Source: Paragordius varius | Lineage: Eukaryota; Nematomorpha | Assembly (NCBI GenBank): GCA_964247055.1 | Contig: OZ176050.1 | Location: 14,508,001-14,572,000, forward strand | DNA length: 64,000 nt | Reading direction: 5' to 3' | Shown: positions 36,006 to 46,500 of the stretch, piece by piece | Position numbering within the stretch: position 1 is the stretch's first letter | Layout: the number at the start of each line of letters is the position of its first letter | The notes under the pieces: model-generated | The model's input: only the letters and a program-made list of their open reading frames with translations | Told to the model about the DNA's origin: nothing | The model's database searches: none | Program-made: the position numbers and the translations under genes

Positions 36006-39000
36006 ACTATCACACTTCAGCGTAAACAATATCCAATAATTAAATAATTAATTTTAAGATTATTTTGGTTTTGAGAGATGGACAAAAATAAATCTACATT
36101 TTTTATAAATTTCTATAATATTTTCTAATTCTTAAATTTATACAAGATACTAGCTGGCCCTGTCACGCTTCGGTGTGGCGTAGATAATTATTCTTAATAA
36201 TTTGCAATAAATAGAGTTAATGGTATAAACATATTTATTAAAAGAATGTCTTTAATTATTCTTTTACGGGTTTTTGCATAGGCTAAAATATTGTTTACTC
36301 GAAATTGACCATATTCTGTCCCTTAGTAAAGTTAATATTCAACTATCACAGAATTTATATAAAGTTTACCGTTTTACGAAATCATGGTTAAATGTTTTAT
36401 TTGGAAATTGTGTTTCCACAGCTGGGATCAAGGGATATAAAAAGTGAATCATTTGTGGTCTCTTTTTAAAGGAAAGAATAATATTATACAAATTCCCCAG
36501 AAATGTGTTTAACATAACTCGTTAAGTTTTTTGAAAATTAGCTCAAAAACTACGTTATTTTTGTATGGCGTGTCAGTTTGAATCGGTAGACCCCTATCCA
36601 TAGACCTATATGGAAAAGCGCTGAATTAAATTATTTGCCTTTATATGGCAAATATTTGGAATTGGATACCATCGTCTCATGGGTTATTCAAAAAAATATC
36701 ATAACACTAAATAATCATATGTGATGGCGTATTTTTAGGGCATTAACGCCTCAAAACGGCTAATAAAAAAAGATCGACCTTAATTTTTACCTAGTTATGG
36801 GTATTATTGCAAGCTTTTAATGAGCTTATATGGCTTCATAAATTTTCTGTAAATTAGCTCCAAAACAACGCAATTTCTATATAATGGCGCAGTTTTAGCG
36901 GCTCTCTGATTAAGAAAAACACAAGACTAAAATTTTTGCCTTTTAACAGAGAAAACGGAATCCACAGTGATTTGTAACAATCTCATACCATTGGCAAAAA
37001 ATTATTTAATTTTTTGAAAAAATGGCATTTAACGGGTGGAACGGGTAAAAAGAGAGCCTAAATAAAAAAATAAGCCAACTATGTTCGGCGTCGAAAAAAA
37101 CCACAAAAATATATTTGAAATTGAATGGTCAAAAACGTTTTCCGAAAAATTGTCTCAAAGACACGATTTTTGTGGACTTGGGTTTTCAAAAAAAACCCGT
37201 TTTTACACGGAATGGGTCCGAACGGGAGCACAATTCAAAAAAAGGGCGAAGCTATTGTCGGGACATTCATCAATGTATTTTATTGACATTTGAATTTGAA
37301 TGGGTCTACCGGTTTTCGGGAAATAGATCACAAAGCCAGAATTTTCCATTTTTATAAATATATTGATTATAACGATAGAAATGCTAGTATAAACATTCTT
37401 TCCGAACCAGAGGATTTTATGATATATTTATCAAGATGATTTTTTTTTCTTTTATAACAATAATTTTACAAGTTAAAAAACATTTTTTTGTTAAATTTAT
37501 TTTTATTACTCGCGACCCCATAATTTTGCTACGCGACCCATAGTTTACGAAGCCCTGGTTTCTATGTAGAATACAAACTAATAAGCGCATATAATATATA
37601 ATGATGCCAAAATTGTAATTTTTTTCATATTTTTAATAAATATATGACAGATATTTTAGCCTATGGCCAAATATACATTTTAACTTTCAATTATCGAATG
37701 GTCATAAGATATATCAAATCATTTTTATAAGGTCATTTTAAACAAAAATAATTGCAATTTTTGAAAGCTTACCAAATATCGACCGCTTTGTTGACATCTA
37801 ATTATTTTGTTTTGCATTTTTACGCTTAAAAAATTAAACAAGCGATAATTAAATTTTTAGAAAACAGGTAAAAAATGTCTTTTTTGCTTTTATCTTTAAA
37901 TTTAAAAGAAGATGGTCCTTCCACTTAAACTTAAAATACTTTTTGACCTTGAAATTTATTACAAAATATGGTCGGTAGAGATATATAAGTGACATTTAAA
38001 TTCAATTATTTTTATTTTTTTAATTTTTATCAACCATTAACCAGCAATTATGAAGTTTTTTCAGCCATTTATCCATATTCTGGTAAATATTCTAAAATTT
38101 TAAATTTATGGTGATTGCAATCAATCTTTTAAATAAAAACTTAAATTTTTGCATTTCATTTATAATATTTTCAAAATTTTTACATAAAACCGTAGGTTTT
38201 AATCGTAGTTATGTTGGCTCTGAATATTAAATGGATAAATGGTCAAAAGACTAAAACCACAGGTAAAAAATATTTTAATTTAGTAAAATCTTTATTTTGA
38301 AATTATGTTGATAAGTCATGTAGCAGAGTAAACTTTTATAATTTAATTTTTAGATAAAAATATTTTTTTAAAATATTAATTTTTATTAAATAATTTTATA
38401 TAATCTATTAATATTTGATCATATTTTATATTTTAGCCACAATAGGTGAACCGCGTGCAAATTTCGCTTTGAAGTGATTTCCGTCGGTAGTGTTCTGGAA
38501 AATCTATATCCAAATTTACATTCTCTCAATAAATTTGAAACATTATAGTTTTAATTACGTTTAACATAACAGTGACATATTAATTTATTTATTATTATGT
38601 CTAAATAATAATTTAACACCTGGATACACATATTTCAGTCCTTTGATTTAAAATGGGTAAGTGGCCTATGTTCGAAATACATAGTTAATAACTGTTCCCA
38701 TTCCTCTGTATATCTATTTCCATATTTTGTAAGCAATTATAGTTTTTTCAAGTGGGGTTGAAACAAAACCCAATAATATCTTTTTTAAATTTTACCAAAC
38801 GTTTTTTTTTGAAGGGGGAGGGTTAAAACCCTTCTTTCGTTGTGTACTTATCCATAAATTGATTAAATTAATAACAGTACGAAATCGGGAAAAAATAACT
38901 TGATGAAACATATATTTTATGATAGGCAAATGTATCAGGATTATTATTCATAACACAAAATGGCAAAATAAGCGCTATTTTTTGCAAACTAAAATATATC

Positions 39001-39270
39001 ATATATCTATAAAAAGCAAAACAATGTTCTGAAAAAATTTACTTTCAGATGTAGGCTCTTAAAGTTCCAATTTTTTGCTCATCTATGCTAAATGATATCA
39101 GCTAAAAAAATTTCTAAAAAATGCTTATACTAAAATTTAATTTTCAGCTTTTGTTGAAGCCTTATAAAAAGGTATAAAAAGGCCTTAAGATTTATTAAAA
39201 CTCTTTTTTTATAATTTAATAATGAACCTTTCTATCAACTCAGATTTTCATTTCACATTTAAAAACAACA
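36006..39270. other. Repeat-derived intergenic stretch
   Basis: No gene recognised. At 36,150 a GC-richer patch (CTAGCTGGCCCTGTCACGC) looks like a repeat terminus. Related patches recur at about 36,530, 36,840, 37,130 and 37,310 (patterns like AAATTAGCTC.AAAA.CACG). A hAT-like end sits at 37,505-37,556. A fragment of a family B end is near 38,620-38,670. Confidence 0.45.
37505..37556 (-). mobile_element. hAT-like terminus (right)
   Basis: Reverse complemented it begins CAGGGCTTCGTAAACTATGG and continues with GTCGCG blocks, like 28,544-28,600. The flanking octamers of the two ends do not match, so they may not be one element. Confidence 0.5.
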
Positions 39271-39274
39271 CATT

Positions 39275-39660
39275 CTCTTAGTTCTTCAATTTAAGTGGGG
39301 GTTTGGATACCGCAGGCCTGTTTAAAATAATACTTAAAAAGTATGAGAGTTGTATCATGGGAAAAGGATGCACATATTAATAAAGTGAAATAAAAAAATC
39401 TCATTCACAATAAAATTACTAATTTAGAGGCTAAATTCTAAAGTTTAAATATAGTATTGATATATGTGCATTAGTTATATTCAATATAATACAAAAAAAC
39501 CACTCTTTCTGTTCCTATCAAGGTTAGATATAATTTAAATAAAAAAATAGCTTTCACGATTGGAGCATTCACAAAAGTGGAACTAACTTTCTATCAGCCA
39601 GAACCAAAAGCACTATGATAATCCTATGAATTTTCTTCAGAATTCGTTATTTTTTAAACT
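39275..39660 (+). mobile_element. MITE family B, partial decayed copy
   Basis: Left-end blocks CTTCAATTTAAGTGGGGGTT and GCAGGCCTGTTT are recognisable, followed by ATCAAGGTTAGATATAATTT as in other copies. The right half is lost. Confidence 0.55.
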
Positions 39661-39888
39661 TTCCGATTTAGAACACAGCGTAATATATTATAATTTTTTT
39701 TATTGAACCATTTAGCTTTAACCAAAAAATATTATTCATGAAAGATGTGAGAAACAGCAAGTTCATGAGATGAACTGCCAAAACCCCTTGAATTTTTACA
39801 CTAATAGAAATGTATATTTTATCCTAATATTTTATTTTGTGTGCAGTACAATCTAATTCTAAATAAAAAAATTATACATCATAACTAG

Positions 39889-40468
39889 CACTTCGATTCA
39901 AATTGGGGTATCTAAATACCCCAGACTAAATTTAAATTAAAATTTTTAAAAAACTACCGAAGGAAACGGCCCAATTTAAATTTATGCATCTATCCCGATA
40001 AATATTATATAAATATGCCAAAATACCTTGATAAAATTTTGATTTGATAAAAAAGCTCCATCTCAAACTACGACGCCATTTTTATTTTAAATTTTTTTTG
40101 CAATAAATATCGTCTTTATTTAATATTAAGGGTAAAACTAAAGCTAATTTTTTATATAAATTACATCTAACATTGATAGAGATAGAAAAAGCTGTTTAGT
40201 TTGTAAAATTTTTCAAGTTTACAAATTGACACATGTCACGTTGACTAAATTTTTACCTTTCAGTTTTAACTCAAAATAAGTAATATCAAGTATTTTTATA
40301 TAATTTTTTTTATATATTTCGGTTTATTAATGTTATATAAGTGCAAAATTTTGCCATGGTTCTGATTCCTTCTATTTTTTTTAAAGAATTTGATTTTAAA
40401 CAGGCCTGGGGTATCCAACTACCCCAATTTGAATCGAAGGACTAAAATGAATGTGGTGCATCCAAGTG
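39889..40468 (-). mobile_element. MITE family B, copy next to LLPH, with CTAG duplication
   Basis: Starts CACTTCGATTC and ends CCAAGTG; both sides are flanked by CTAG (39885-39888, 40469-40472). It carries all family blocks (ATACCCCAGAC, CTACGACGCCATTTT, CACATGTCACGTTGAC, AGGCCTGGGGTATC). It ends 56 bp before the LLPH start codon, so it must overlap the LLPH promoter or 5' UTR. Confidence 0.88.
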
Positions 40469-40524
40469 CTAGTTAGTATTCAACTATTTTGTTTACGGTC
40501 GCCTGCAAAACACATTTTCACCTC

Positions 40525-40846
40525 ATGGCAAAAAGTATTCGAAGCAAGCGTAAAAGAAAGTTTCGAGCTTTGAAACGAGAACGGTTACAACACAAAGAAA
40601 CCAACAGACAAAGCATAATTTGCGAAAAACTCAATAATGTACCGACTTGTGATAAATGTATGTAAATCTTGAAATATAATGATTTTTTTAGTAAATATAG
40701 AGCAAGTGTCAGACAAAATGGACGAGGTGCCTAAACATAATCCTATAACACTTAAAGATGCAAATGGACAATATCCTAAATGGATGAGTCAAAGACGTAT
40801 GAAAAAACAAAAGCTGTTTAACAAAAAATTAAAGAAACGAAAATAA
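40525..40846 (+). CDS. LLPH: LLP homolog (LLPH), nucleolar ribosome-biogenesis protein
   Basis: Two exons, 40525-40657 and 40692-40846, joined across a 34-nt GT-AG intron (phase 1), give a 95-residue protein. It opens MAKSIRSKRKRKFRALKRER, the signature start of the family, and has the conserved GQYPKWMSQRRMKK near its C-terminus, ending in a lysine-rich tail. Human LLPH is about 130 residues; the middle is shorter here. The family is small, basic and nucleolar and is linked to large ribosomal subunit assembly. The start is the first ATG of the conserved N-terminus. A family B MITE lies 56 bp upstream. Downstream the gene converges on TXNDC15. Confidence 0.93.
40658..40691 (+). other. 34-nt intron of LLPH
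   Basis: Begins GTATGT and ends TTTTTTTAG. Reading through it meets a stop at once, so it must be removed to join the two conserved halves. Confidence 0.88.
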
Positions 40847-40861
40847 TTTTTATTTTATCAT

Positions 40862-40867
40862 AATAAA
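40862..40867 (+). promoter_or_regulatory. Possible poly(A) signal of LLPH
   Basis: AATAAA 15 bp after the LLPH stop codon. Tentative because of the AT-rich context. Confidence 0.35.
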
Positions 40868-41191
40868 TAACATTCATTATCACAATCCTTGGCTTTAACA
40901 TTTCATTTTCTACCTTCGGATCTAAAGTTCTGCATATACCATTGTTTTCAACTAGCACTGTCGTCTAAGAAAATATAAAAATAATCATATAGACAAAATA
41001 TACAAATTAACAAATAATTTCTCATGTTAACCACCCTTGATTTTAATAAATATAACTTAAAAAATTAGAAATTTACCTGGTAACAATTCAATTTAAGATT
41101 TCAAAATTGCATATGCCTTATGTAAGATATATCAAAGTTTACTAAGTATGTTATCATTTTTTTGCAAAAAAAACTTTGTTAATAATTTTTA

Positions 41192-43301
41192 CTATATAGC
41201 ATTCGTGCGTCTTAGTATGCAATTCATATGCTTTACGAAATCCATGTGATGTGAAAGGACAAATTTTATAAGCATTGCGATTGTAAAGGTATGGGCTAAT
41301 AAACTTAGTTTATCAGTTTGAAACATTGTTGTTGAAGTTAAAGAATGGTTTATTATTAGGGCTTTTTGAACGTCTAAATTATTCGCCGCACTTTGAATTT
41401 GTGTCAAGTTTAAAACGGTTGTGTTAACATCTAAATAAATTGTCATCAGGTGCAAAAAAATAAATTAAATGGGTATATAATTTTAGTCTTTTTAGTTGTT
41501 CAAGATAATTTAAATAAAAAGTTTTAAAAAAGGTGGTTAACTCGGAAAGAAAAGATAACGGTTTTATTTCTAATGGTGTGGCAGAATAAATTAAATTAAA
41601 ATAACAACGTATAAAAGTAAGGGTCTTTTACTTTAATCCTTCTTAATTTTTCTTAGAAAAACGATGAATTTGCATTTTTAATGTAAAATTAATAAAATAT
41701 GTGGAGATATTTGAAAATATATCCAATTTACATGCCTATTCTTAATACCTATGTAACCTAAGTGTATTTAAAAAAACGTCAAAAATATTGTTTTTATTTT
41801 CAGATTATTCACATGAAATACTACATTTCTAAAAATTACTTTTATTAATTATATATATAACCCTGAGTTTCAATAGAAATAGTAAAAAAAATAAATTATT
41901 TTATAAATCTGTGTGCATTTTCAAGTTTTTTTTTAAATTTTTGTTGGCTTTTCATATTTGATTTTTAATTACGTAATATTAATATTAAAAAAAATTAAAA
42001 AAAACGCCTATAAAATAAAGAAAATACTGGTAAAATTTCCAATCATACGTATAAGGTTTGCTAGAGTTAAAGGGCTTTGAAGTTTAGACAGTACAGTGTG
42101 GCCTTGAAGTAATGTTATTATGGGAACATAGGTTATGTCGAATTTGTAGGTTAAGCTATAAATGTTAAAAATATATACCATTTAGAGTTCAAATTCTCCC
42201 TTGAACAATTCAAATTCACCCTCATAAAATAAATTATTAGGTGTTTTAAGATTAAAAATTACCTTTATTTTATAATATTTTTAAAAAAAATAATAAACTA
42301 AGCCATAAAGATATATGTCATATTAATGATGAGTTATATTAACCCGAAAACACATAATTTATTTTTAGGGTGAATTTGAATTGTAAATGGTATATTAGGA
42401 ATAATTATTTTTATGAGTTAAAAACTTGAAAATAAATGCTAATTTATAATTAAAAGAATATTATTGGTTAAAAAAACCATAGTTAACAGGTTAATTGTGG
42501 TATAATTTGTTATTTCCCAATTTAAAAACGATAGGTAATATCCGATAAAATTAAAAAATTTCATTTGAACATATTCTTTTAAAATACATATTTTTTAATT
42601 AAATTTTACAAAAAAAATGCTATAAAAAAGGTAAAAAACTTGAAATAATTTTGAACATCCACGGCTAAAAAGAGAATTTCAGGCACATAGTCAGGTAAGA
42701 CATTAATTAATCGTGAGGCACGGTTTGAAAATGGACAATTTGGTTTATAAAAGTAATAACAAATACATAAATCTTCGAAATTATGTGAATTAAGAGCAGT
42801 TGATTGATTTTGTTCGGTATTATAGATTTCCGACATTTTCGAAATAAAAACTGAATCGTTAACTTTAGTTATGGCTGATGTGTTTACAAGCGTTTTTGTC
42901 GTGTTAGTCCCCTGAATACCTTTACCAGCTGTCATATTTTGTAATTCTACTGGAAGCTTTTGTCCATCATCCTCTAAAACTAAATAACTCAAGCGACGTG
43001 ACGGATTCAAAGGTGTCCCATATATTTTGGAGTTTAATAGTATAGGATTTTTGAGTTCGTATTGTTGCAAGAATTGTTGAGTAGCGTCTTTATCACACTT
43101 TATTTTTATGCGATCGACATAATCACTGAAAAATATGTAAACATTGTTCCCATAATGAAGCAATAAAGTTTCATTCGAATTATTTTGTGATCCATTAATA
43201 GGCGTAGCATTGTTGTAAGTATGATTTGTACTCGGTTTTATGGTTGGTTTATTTAAATTTAGCAGACTTAACAGGGATGTCAAATAATAATTGAAAAGCA
43301 T
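41192..43301 (-). CDS. TXNDC15: Thioredoxin domain-containing protein 15 (TXNDC15)
   Basis: Three exons on the minus strand: 43301-42640, 42155-42028, 41430-41192. Phases (2, then 1) agree and the product is 342 residues (human about 360). The N-terminus is hydrophobic (LFNYYLTSLLSLLNL), consistent with a signal peptide. An N-glycosylation-rich linker follows. The thioredoxin-like domain has FYKPNCPFSNRASRL (a CxxS site as in the family's WCRFS), then LPDYVPEILFLAVDV. Exon 2 supplies SLTYKFDITYVPIITLLQ, aligned with the family's STRFGTVAVPNILLFQG; the exon boundary codon is uncertain by one residue. Exon 3 ends with a hydrophobic segment (LAHTFTIAMLIKFVL) and a short tail, fitting a C-terminal membrane anchor. 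The family is an ER/ciliary protein linked to ciliopathy. The first donor (GTTTTT) is weak. Head to head with SPRING1. Confidence 0.87.
42178..42390. mobile_element. MITE family A, copy 3, in TXNDC15 intron 1
   Basis: Ends CCATTTAGAGTTCAAATTC and GAATTTGAATTGTAAATGG, flanked by TATA. Short arms with only one or two 21-bp units. Centre has the family's AAATAAATTATTAGG and TTAATGATGAGTTATATTA blocks. Confidence 0.88.
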
Positions 43302-43367
43302 CGATGGGATAGCATACTTTCATTAAAGCACATTGATAAATTTTAAAACTGGAGCAAGGTACGGCTA
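43302..43367. promoter_or_regulatory. Shared 66-bp region between TXNDC15 and SPRING1 start codons
   Basis: The two start codons point away from each other with 66 bp between them, so both 5' UTRs and any core promoter must be contained here or overlap the genes. No clear motif was recognised. Confidence 0.6.
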
Positions 43368-46118
43368 ATGCGAAATCGCTCAAATTTTATTATTTTTCTT
43401 ATTCTTTCGGTTTTGATGGTTGCAACATTTATTTTCATTCCATTTAACAGTTTCTTAATGACATCAAACCTAAATGGTGACAAAGGTCATCACATTATCC
43501 CCAATCAAAGATTATCTACTAGCATTTTATCGCAACAAAATCACTATATGGGTAATAAGCGAATACTTCCTTCCGTTTTCTCATTTTTAAGGAATTACAT
43601 TCGATCGAAAGATGAAATAAATTATCACAACTCAAAAGAATCAAATCCCGTTCTTGAAGATTATGAGCGTCAAAACCAGATGTTACAAAACATAATATTG
43701 CGTTCGCGTCAACTTAATAGCATGTTTTTCACCAAAAGCCTTGAACTTAATGACGCGGAGTCTAATGTCGAACAAACCAAAGTTATTCAAGATCGTTTAA
43801 CGGCAAACGGGAAGAAAACAAGTCTCAACAAATCTCTCAACAACAATAATTTGAATCAAATGACAACCTCTTTGTCGGCTTATAATTTGTCACATTGTCG
43901 CAATACGTATCAAGGACCACTTTATGTCACGGATGAACGCGGTTACCTGTGTCTCATGAATGAGGTTTTACCCAATGGGTGTTGTAAAACACCCTTTACC
44001 ATTGGTCTTAAAAGCAGCGCCCCCTTGAACACTAATACATCAGCTGATAGCATTGAGCCAGAGATGGAGCATTTTAATGAGGTTGAAAACTATGTGATGG
44101 GCGGGCATGTCACCCTCAAAAATGAAAATAATAATTCGAAACAAATCCAACTTGCGTCCCCTACACATTTTAGTATCAGGTGATTTTAATATCATTTTTT
44201 TAAATTTGCTTTTTTATGCCTAAAATTTGGTTTTTGTGAACACATTCATTTCAGTCCTTCGATTCTAATTGGGGTAGTTGGATTCTCTAAAAAATATGGA
44301 AGGAATCGAGACCATGGCAAAATTTTGCACTTATATGACATTAATAAACCGAAATATACCATTTACAGTTCAAATTCACCCTTGAACAATTCAAATTCAC
44401 CCTTGAACAATTCAAATTCACCCTTGAACAATTCAAATTCACCTTCGAACAATTCAAATTCACCCTAAAATAAATTATGTGTTTTTTAAGATTATATATT
44501 ACCTATATTTTTTATATTTATAAAAAAAGAAATTTTGTATGTAATCAAAATAATACTAAAAAAAATAATAAACTTTGCCATAAAAATATATTTAATTTTA
44601 ATGATGAGTTATATTAGACCAAAGTTTCATAATTTATTTTTAGGGTGAATTTGAATTGTTCGAGGGTGAATTTGAATTGTTCAAGGGTGAATTTGAATTG
44701 ATCAAGGGTGAATTTGAATTGTTTAAGGGTGAATTTGAACTGTAAATGGTATATATAAAAAAATTTATTAGAAAATACTTGATGTTACTTATTTTAAGTT
44801 AAACCGAAAGGTAAAAATTTGGTCAACGTGACATGTGTGCTATGGAATATTGAAAAATAACACAAAATAAACCGCTTTTTCTATTTCAATCAATGTTAGA
44901 TATAATTTAAATAAAAAATTAGCTTTAATTTTACCCTTAAAATTAAAAGACGATATTTTGCAAAAATTTTGTAAAATAAAAATGGCGTCGAAGTAGTTTG
45001 ATATGGAGCTTTTTTTCAAAATTTATATAAATTTTATTAGGATAGAAGCATAAAATTAAATAGGTACCGCTTCCTTTAGTAGTTTTTTAAAATCCTAACT
45101 TAAATTTTGTCTGGGGTATTTAGATATCTCAATTTGAATCGAGTTAATTTGCTTTGGCTTATGCTATTTTTTAATATTCTCCATATATAGTGAGTAAATA
45201 ATGACAAATATTTGCTAAATTTGTCGCAATTTATAATAGCAAAGTGTTTACCTAAAATATATTGTGTGTTTGTTTTGGTAAATGTAAAATGTATGTGTTT
45301 ATATATGTTTCCTTATTAATTTATTATCTAATAAAAATTTTAAATAGGCATTCCCATACAAAGCTATTTTTGGATTTTCGATACTCAATTATATATCATT
45401 TTCCCAATATTCATATAAAGCAATTTATAAAAAAATTTTATGTTAAAAAGTAATGAGATCCTAATTTTTTTTTTAAATTGCAGCTAAAATTAATATTATA
45501 ATGGCATTTGATTAAAAATTACATGTTTATAGGAAAGGTATCATTTTTCTACATTGATTTTATAGATTATACTTTTTTGACTCTATTGAACATCCACCCA
45601 TATAACTATCGTTATCAAGGCCATTGAACCGGTTCGATTCCTAAGAATTTGAAAAATTGGAACCGTGGTGTTGATTCTCAAACTTTGGAACCGGAACCGG
45701 TTAGTTAAACTTAAACCGGGTAGATTCCGCCCCAAAACCGGTTATAGAAACGGTTCGAAGCCCTAGTTTATAAATATTACATTTTGCCTTGTGCGCTTTT
45801 AGGTATGATTGTTCCAAATGCAATGATCAACATTGTTGCCTAACCCTGGAACATTGTGTTTCGTGCTGTCTCTCACCCGCGCACAAATCCGCCATAGCCC
45901 GAGCCCTTCAAAAATGGGGCCATGGACCGGATCTTAGCCTGAGGCACGTGGTGACAAACGCTGATTTTTACGGCGCTTGCTTGGGTCGGTGTAGAACTTC
46001 ATCACTAAGTGTCGTTCATGAAAATGCTTACCGAGACCCTCATGCTAAACATTGTTTCGGACCAGCACTACCGACCATTGATGCAAATCAAATCGGCCTA
46101 CCTAATCGTGTTCGATAA
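43368..46118 (+). CDS. SPRING1: SREBF pathway regulator in Golgi 1 (SPRING1, C12orf49 family)
   Basis: Two exons, 43368-44179 and 45803-46118, phase 2, give 375 residues. Residues about 7-30 (FIIFLILSVLMVATFIFIPF) form a signal anchor, so this is a type II Golgi membrane protein. The luminal part has CRNTYQGPLYVTDERGYLC and LPNGCC near 175-205. After an insertion of about 60 residues, exon 2 encodes the cysteine core YDCSKCNDQHCCLTLEHCVS and CC, then CLGRCRTSS and HENAYRDPHAKHCFG, all hallmarks of the family. In vertebrates the protein is needed for SREBP processing through site-1 protease and SCAP. At 375 residues it is much longer than the human 205; the extra length is low-complexity linker. 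Its intron holds family B and A MITEs and a hAT-like one. Confidence 0.93.
44238..45146 (+). mobile_element. MITE family B, copy in SPRING1 intron, split by family A
   Basis: Family blocks TCCTTCGATTCTAATTGGGG, CCATGGCAAAATTTTGCACT, ACGTGACATGTGTG, AAAAATGGCGTCGAAGTAG and GTCTGGGGTATTTAGATA are in order. Family A copy 4 interrupts it after ..ACCGAAATATA. Confidence 0.85.
44359..44749. mobile_element. MITE family A, copy 4, nested in family B
   Basis: Ends CCATTTACAGTTCAAATTC and GAATTTGAACTGTAAATGG. The left arm has four to five 21-bp units and the right arm about five. Flanked by TATA on each side; the interrupted family B motif GAAATATAAAAAAA is restored on removal. Confidence 0.92.
45617..45767. 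mobile_element. hAT-like MITE with AACCGGTT-rich arms
   Basis: CAAGGCCATTGAACCGGTTC at the left and, reverse complemented, TAGGGCTTCGAACCG at the right, with GGAACCGGAACCGGTT inside. This pattern is common in short hAT derivatives. No target duplication could be matched. Confidence 0.5.
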
Positions 46119-46500
46119 CTGTCTGTGGATGTAATGATATGTAGATGGCTCCTTTTTAAAAAAGTTAGGGGAGAGAAAGAAATGGTTATTTTAAACTATA
46201 TACGAAGATTAACTTTGAAAAGACAATCAAATCGGGCTACCTAATCGTGTTCGATAACTGTCTGTGGGTGTAATGAAATATAATGTGTAAAATAGATGGC
46301 ACTTTTTAAAATAATACAACTATTGAGAAGGGAAGAAATCTGTTTTTAAGAATGTGTGCAATTTGATCAATATGACAAGAAGATAAATCGAAAAAACTGG
46401 TCTACCTATTGAATCCATAACAATGATGTAACTGAAGTGTATAAAATAGATGGCCCCTAAAAGAGTAAGATTGAAAAAATGGTTGAATTAAATGTCAAGA
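46087..46500 (+). repeat. Three diverged tandem units starting in the last SPRING1 codons
   Basis: ATCAAATCGG.CTACCTAATC through GATAACTGTCTGTGG occurs at 46087 and again at 46226 (139 bp apart). A third, more diverged unit has CTACCTATTGAATCC near 46402 and shares TAAAATAGATGGC. The first unit includes the end of the SPRING1 coding sequence and its stop; the others lie downstream. Confidence 0.8.

Noticed and set aside
37081-37357. Open frames of 70-80 codons
   Set aside because: Overlapping frames of similar length, in a region of decayed repeats, with no recognisable domain.
40800-40970. Minus-strand open frame after a TTTTCTTAG (TTVLVENNGICRTLDPKVEN) as a last TXNDC15 exon
   Set aside because: TXNDC15 already ends in a plausible tail at 41192, joining gives an immediate stop, and the frame runs into LLPH coding sequence on the other strand.
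44380-44470. Regularly spaced repeats resembling a CRISPR array
   Set aside because: Units are contiguous without spacers and belong to a eukaryotic MITE arm.
45262-45453. 63-codon open frame in the SPRING1 intron
   Set aside because: AT-rich low-complexity sequence between a MITE and the next exon, without family resemblance or splice context.
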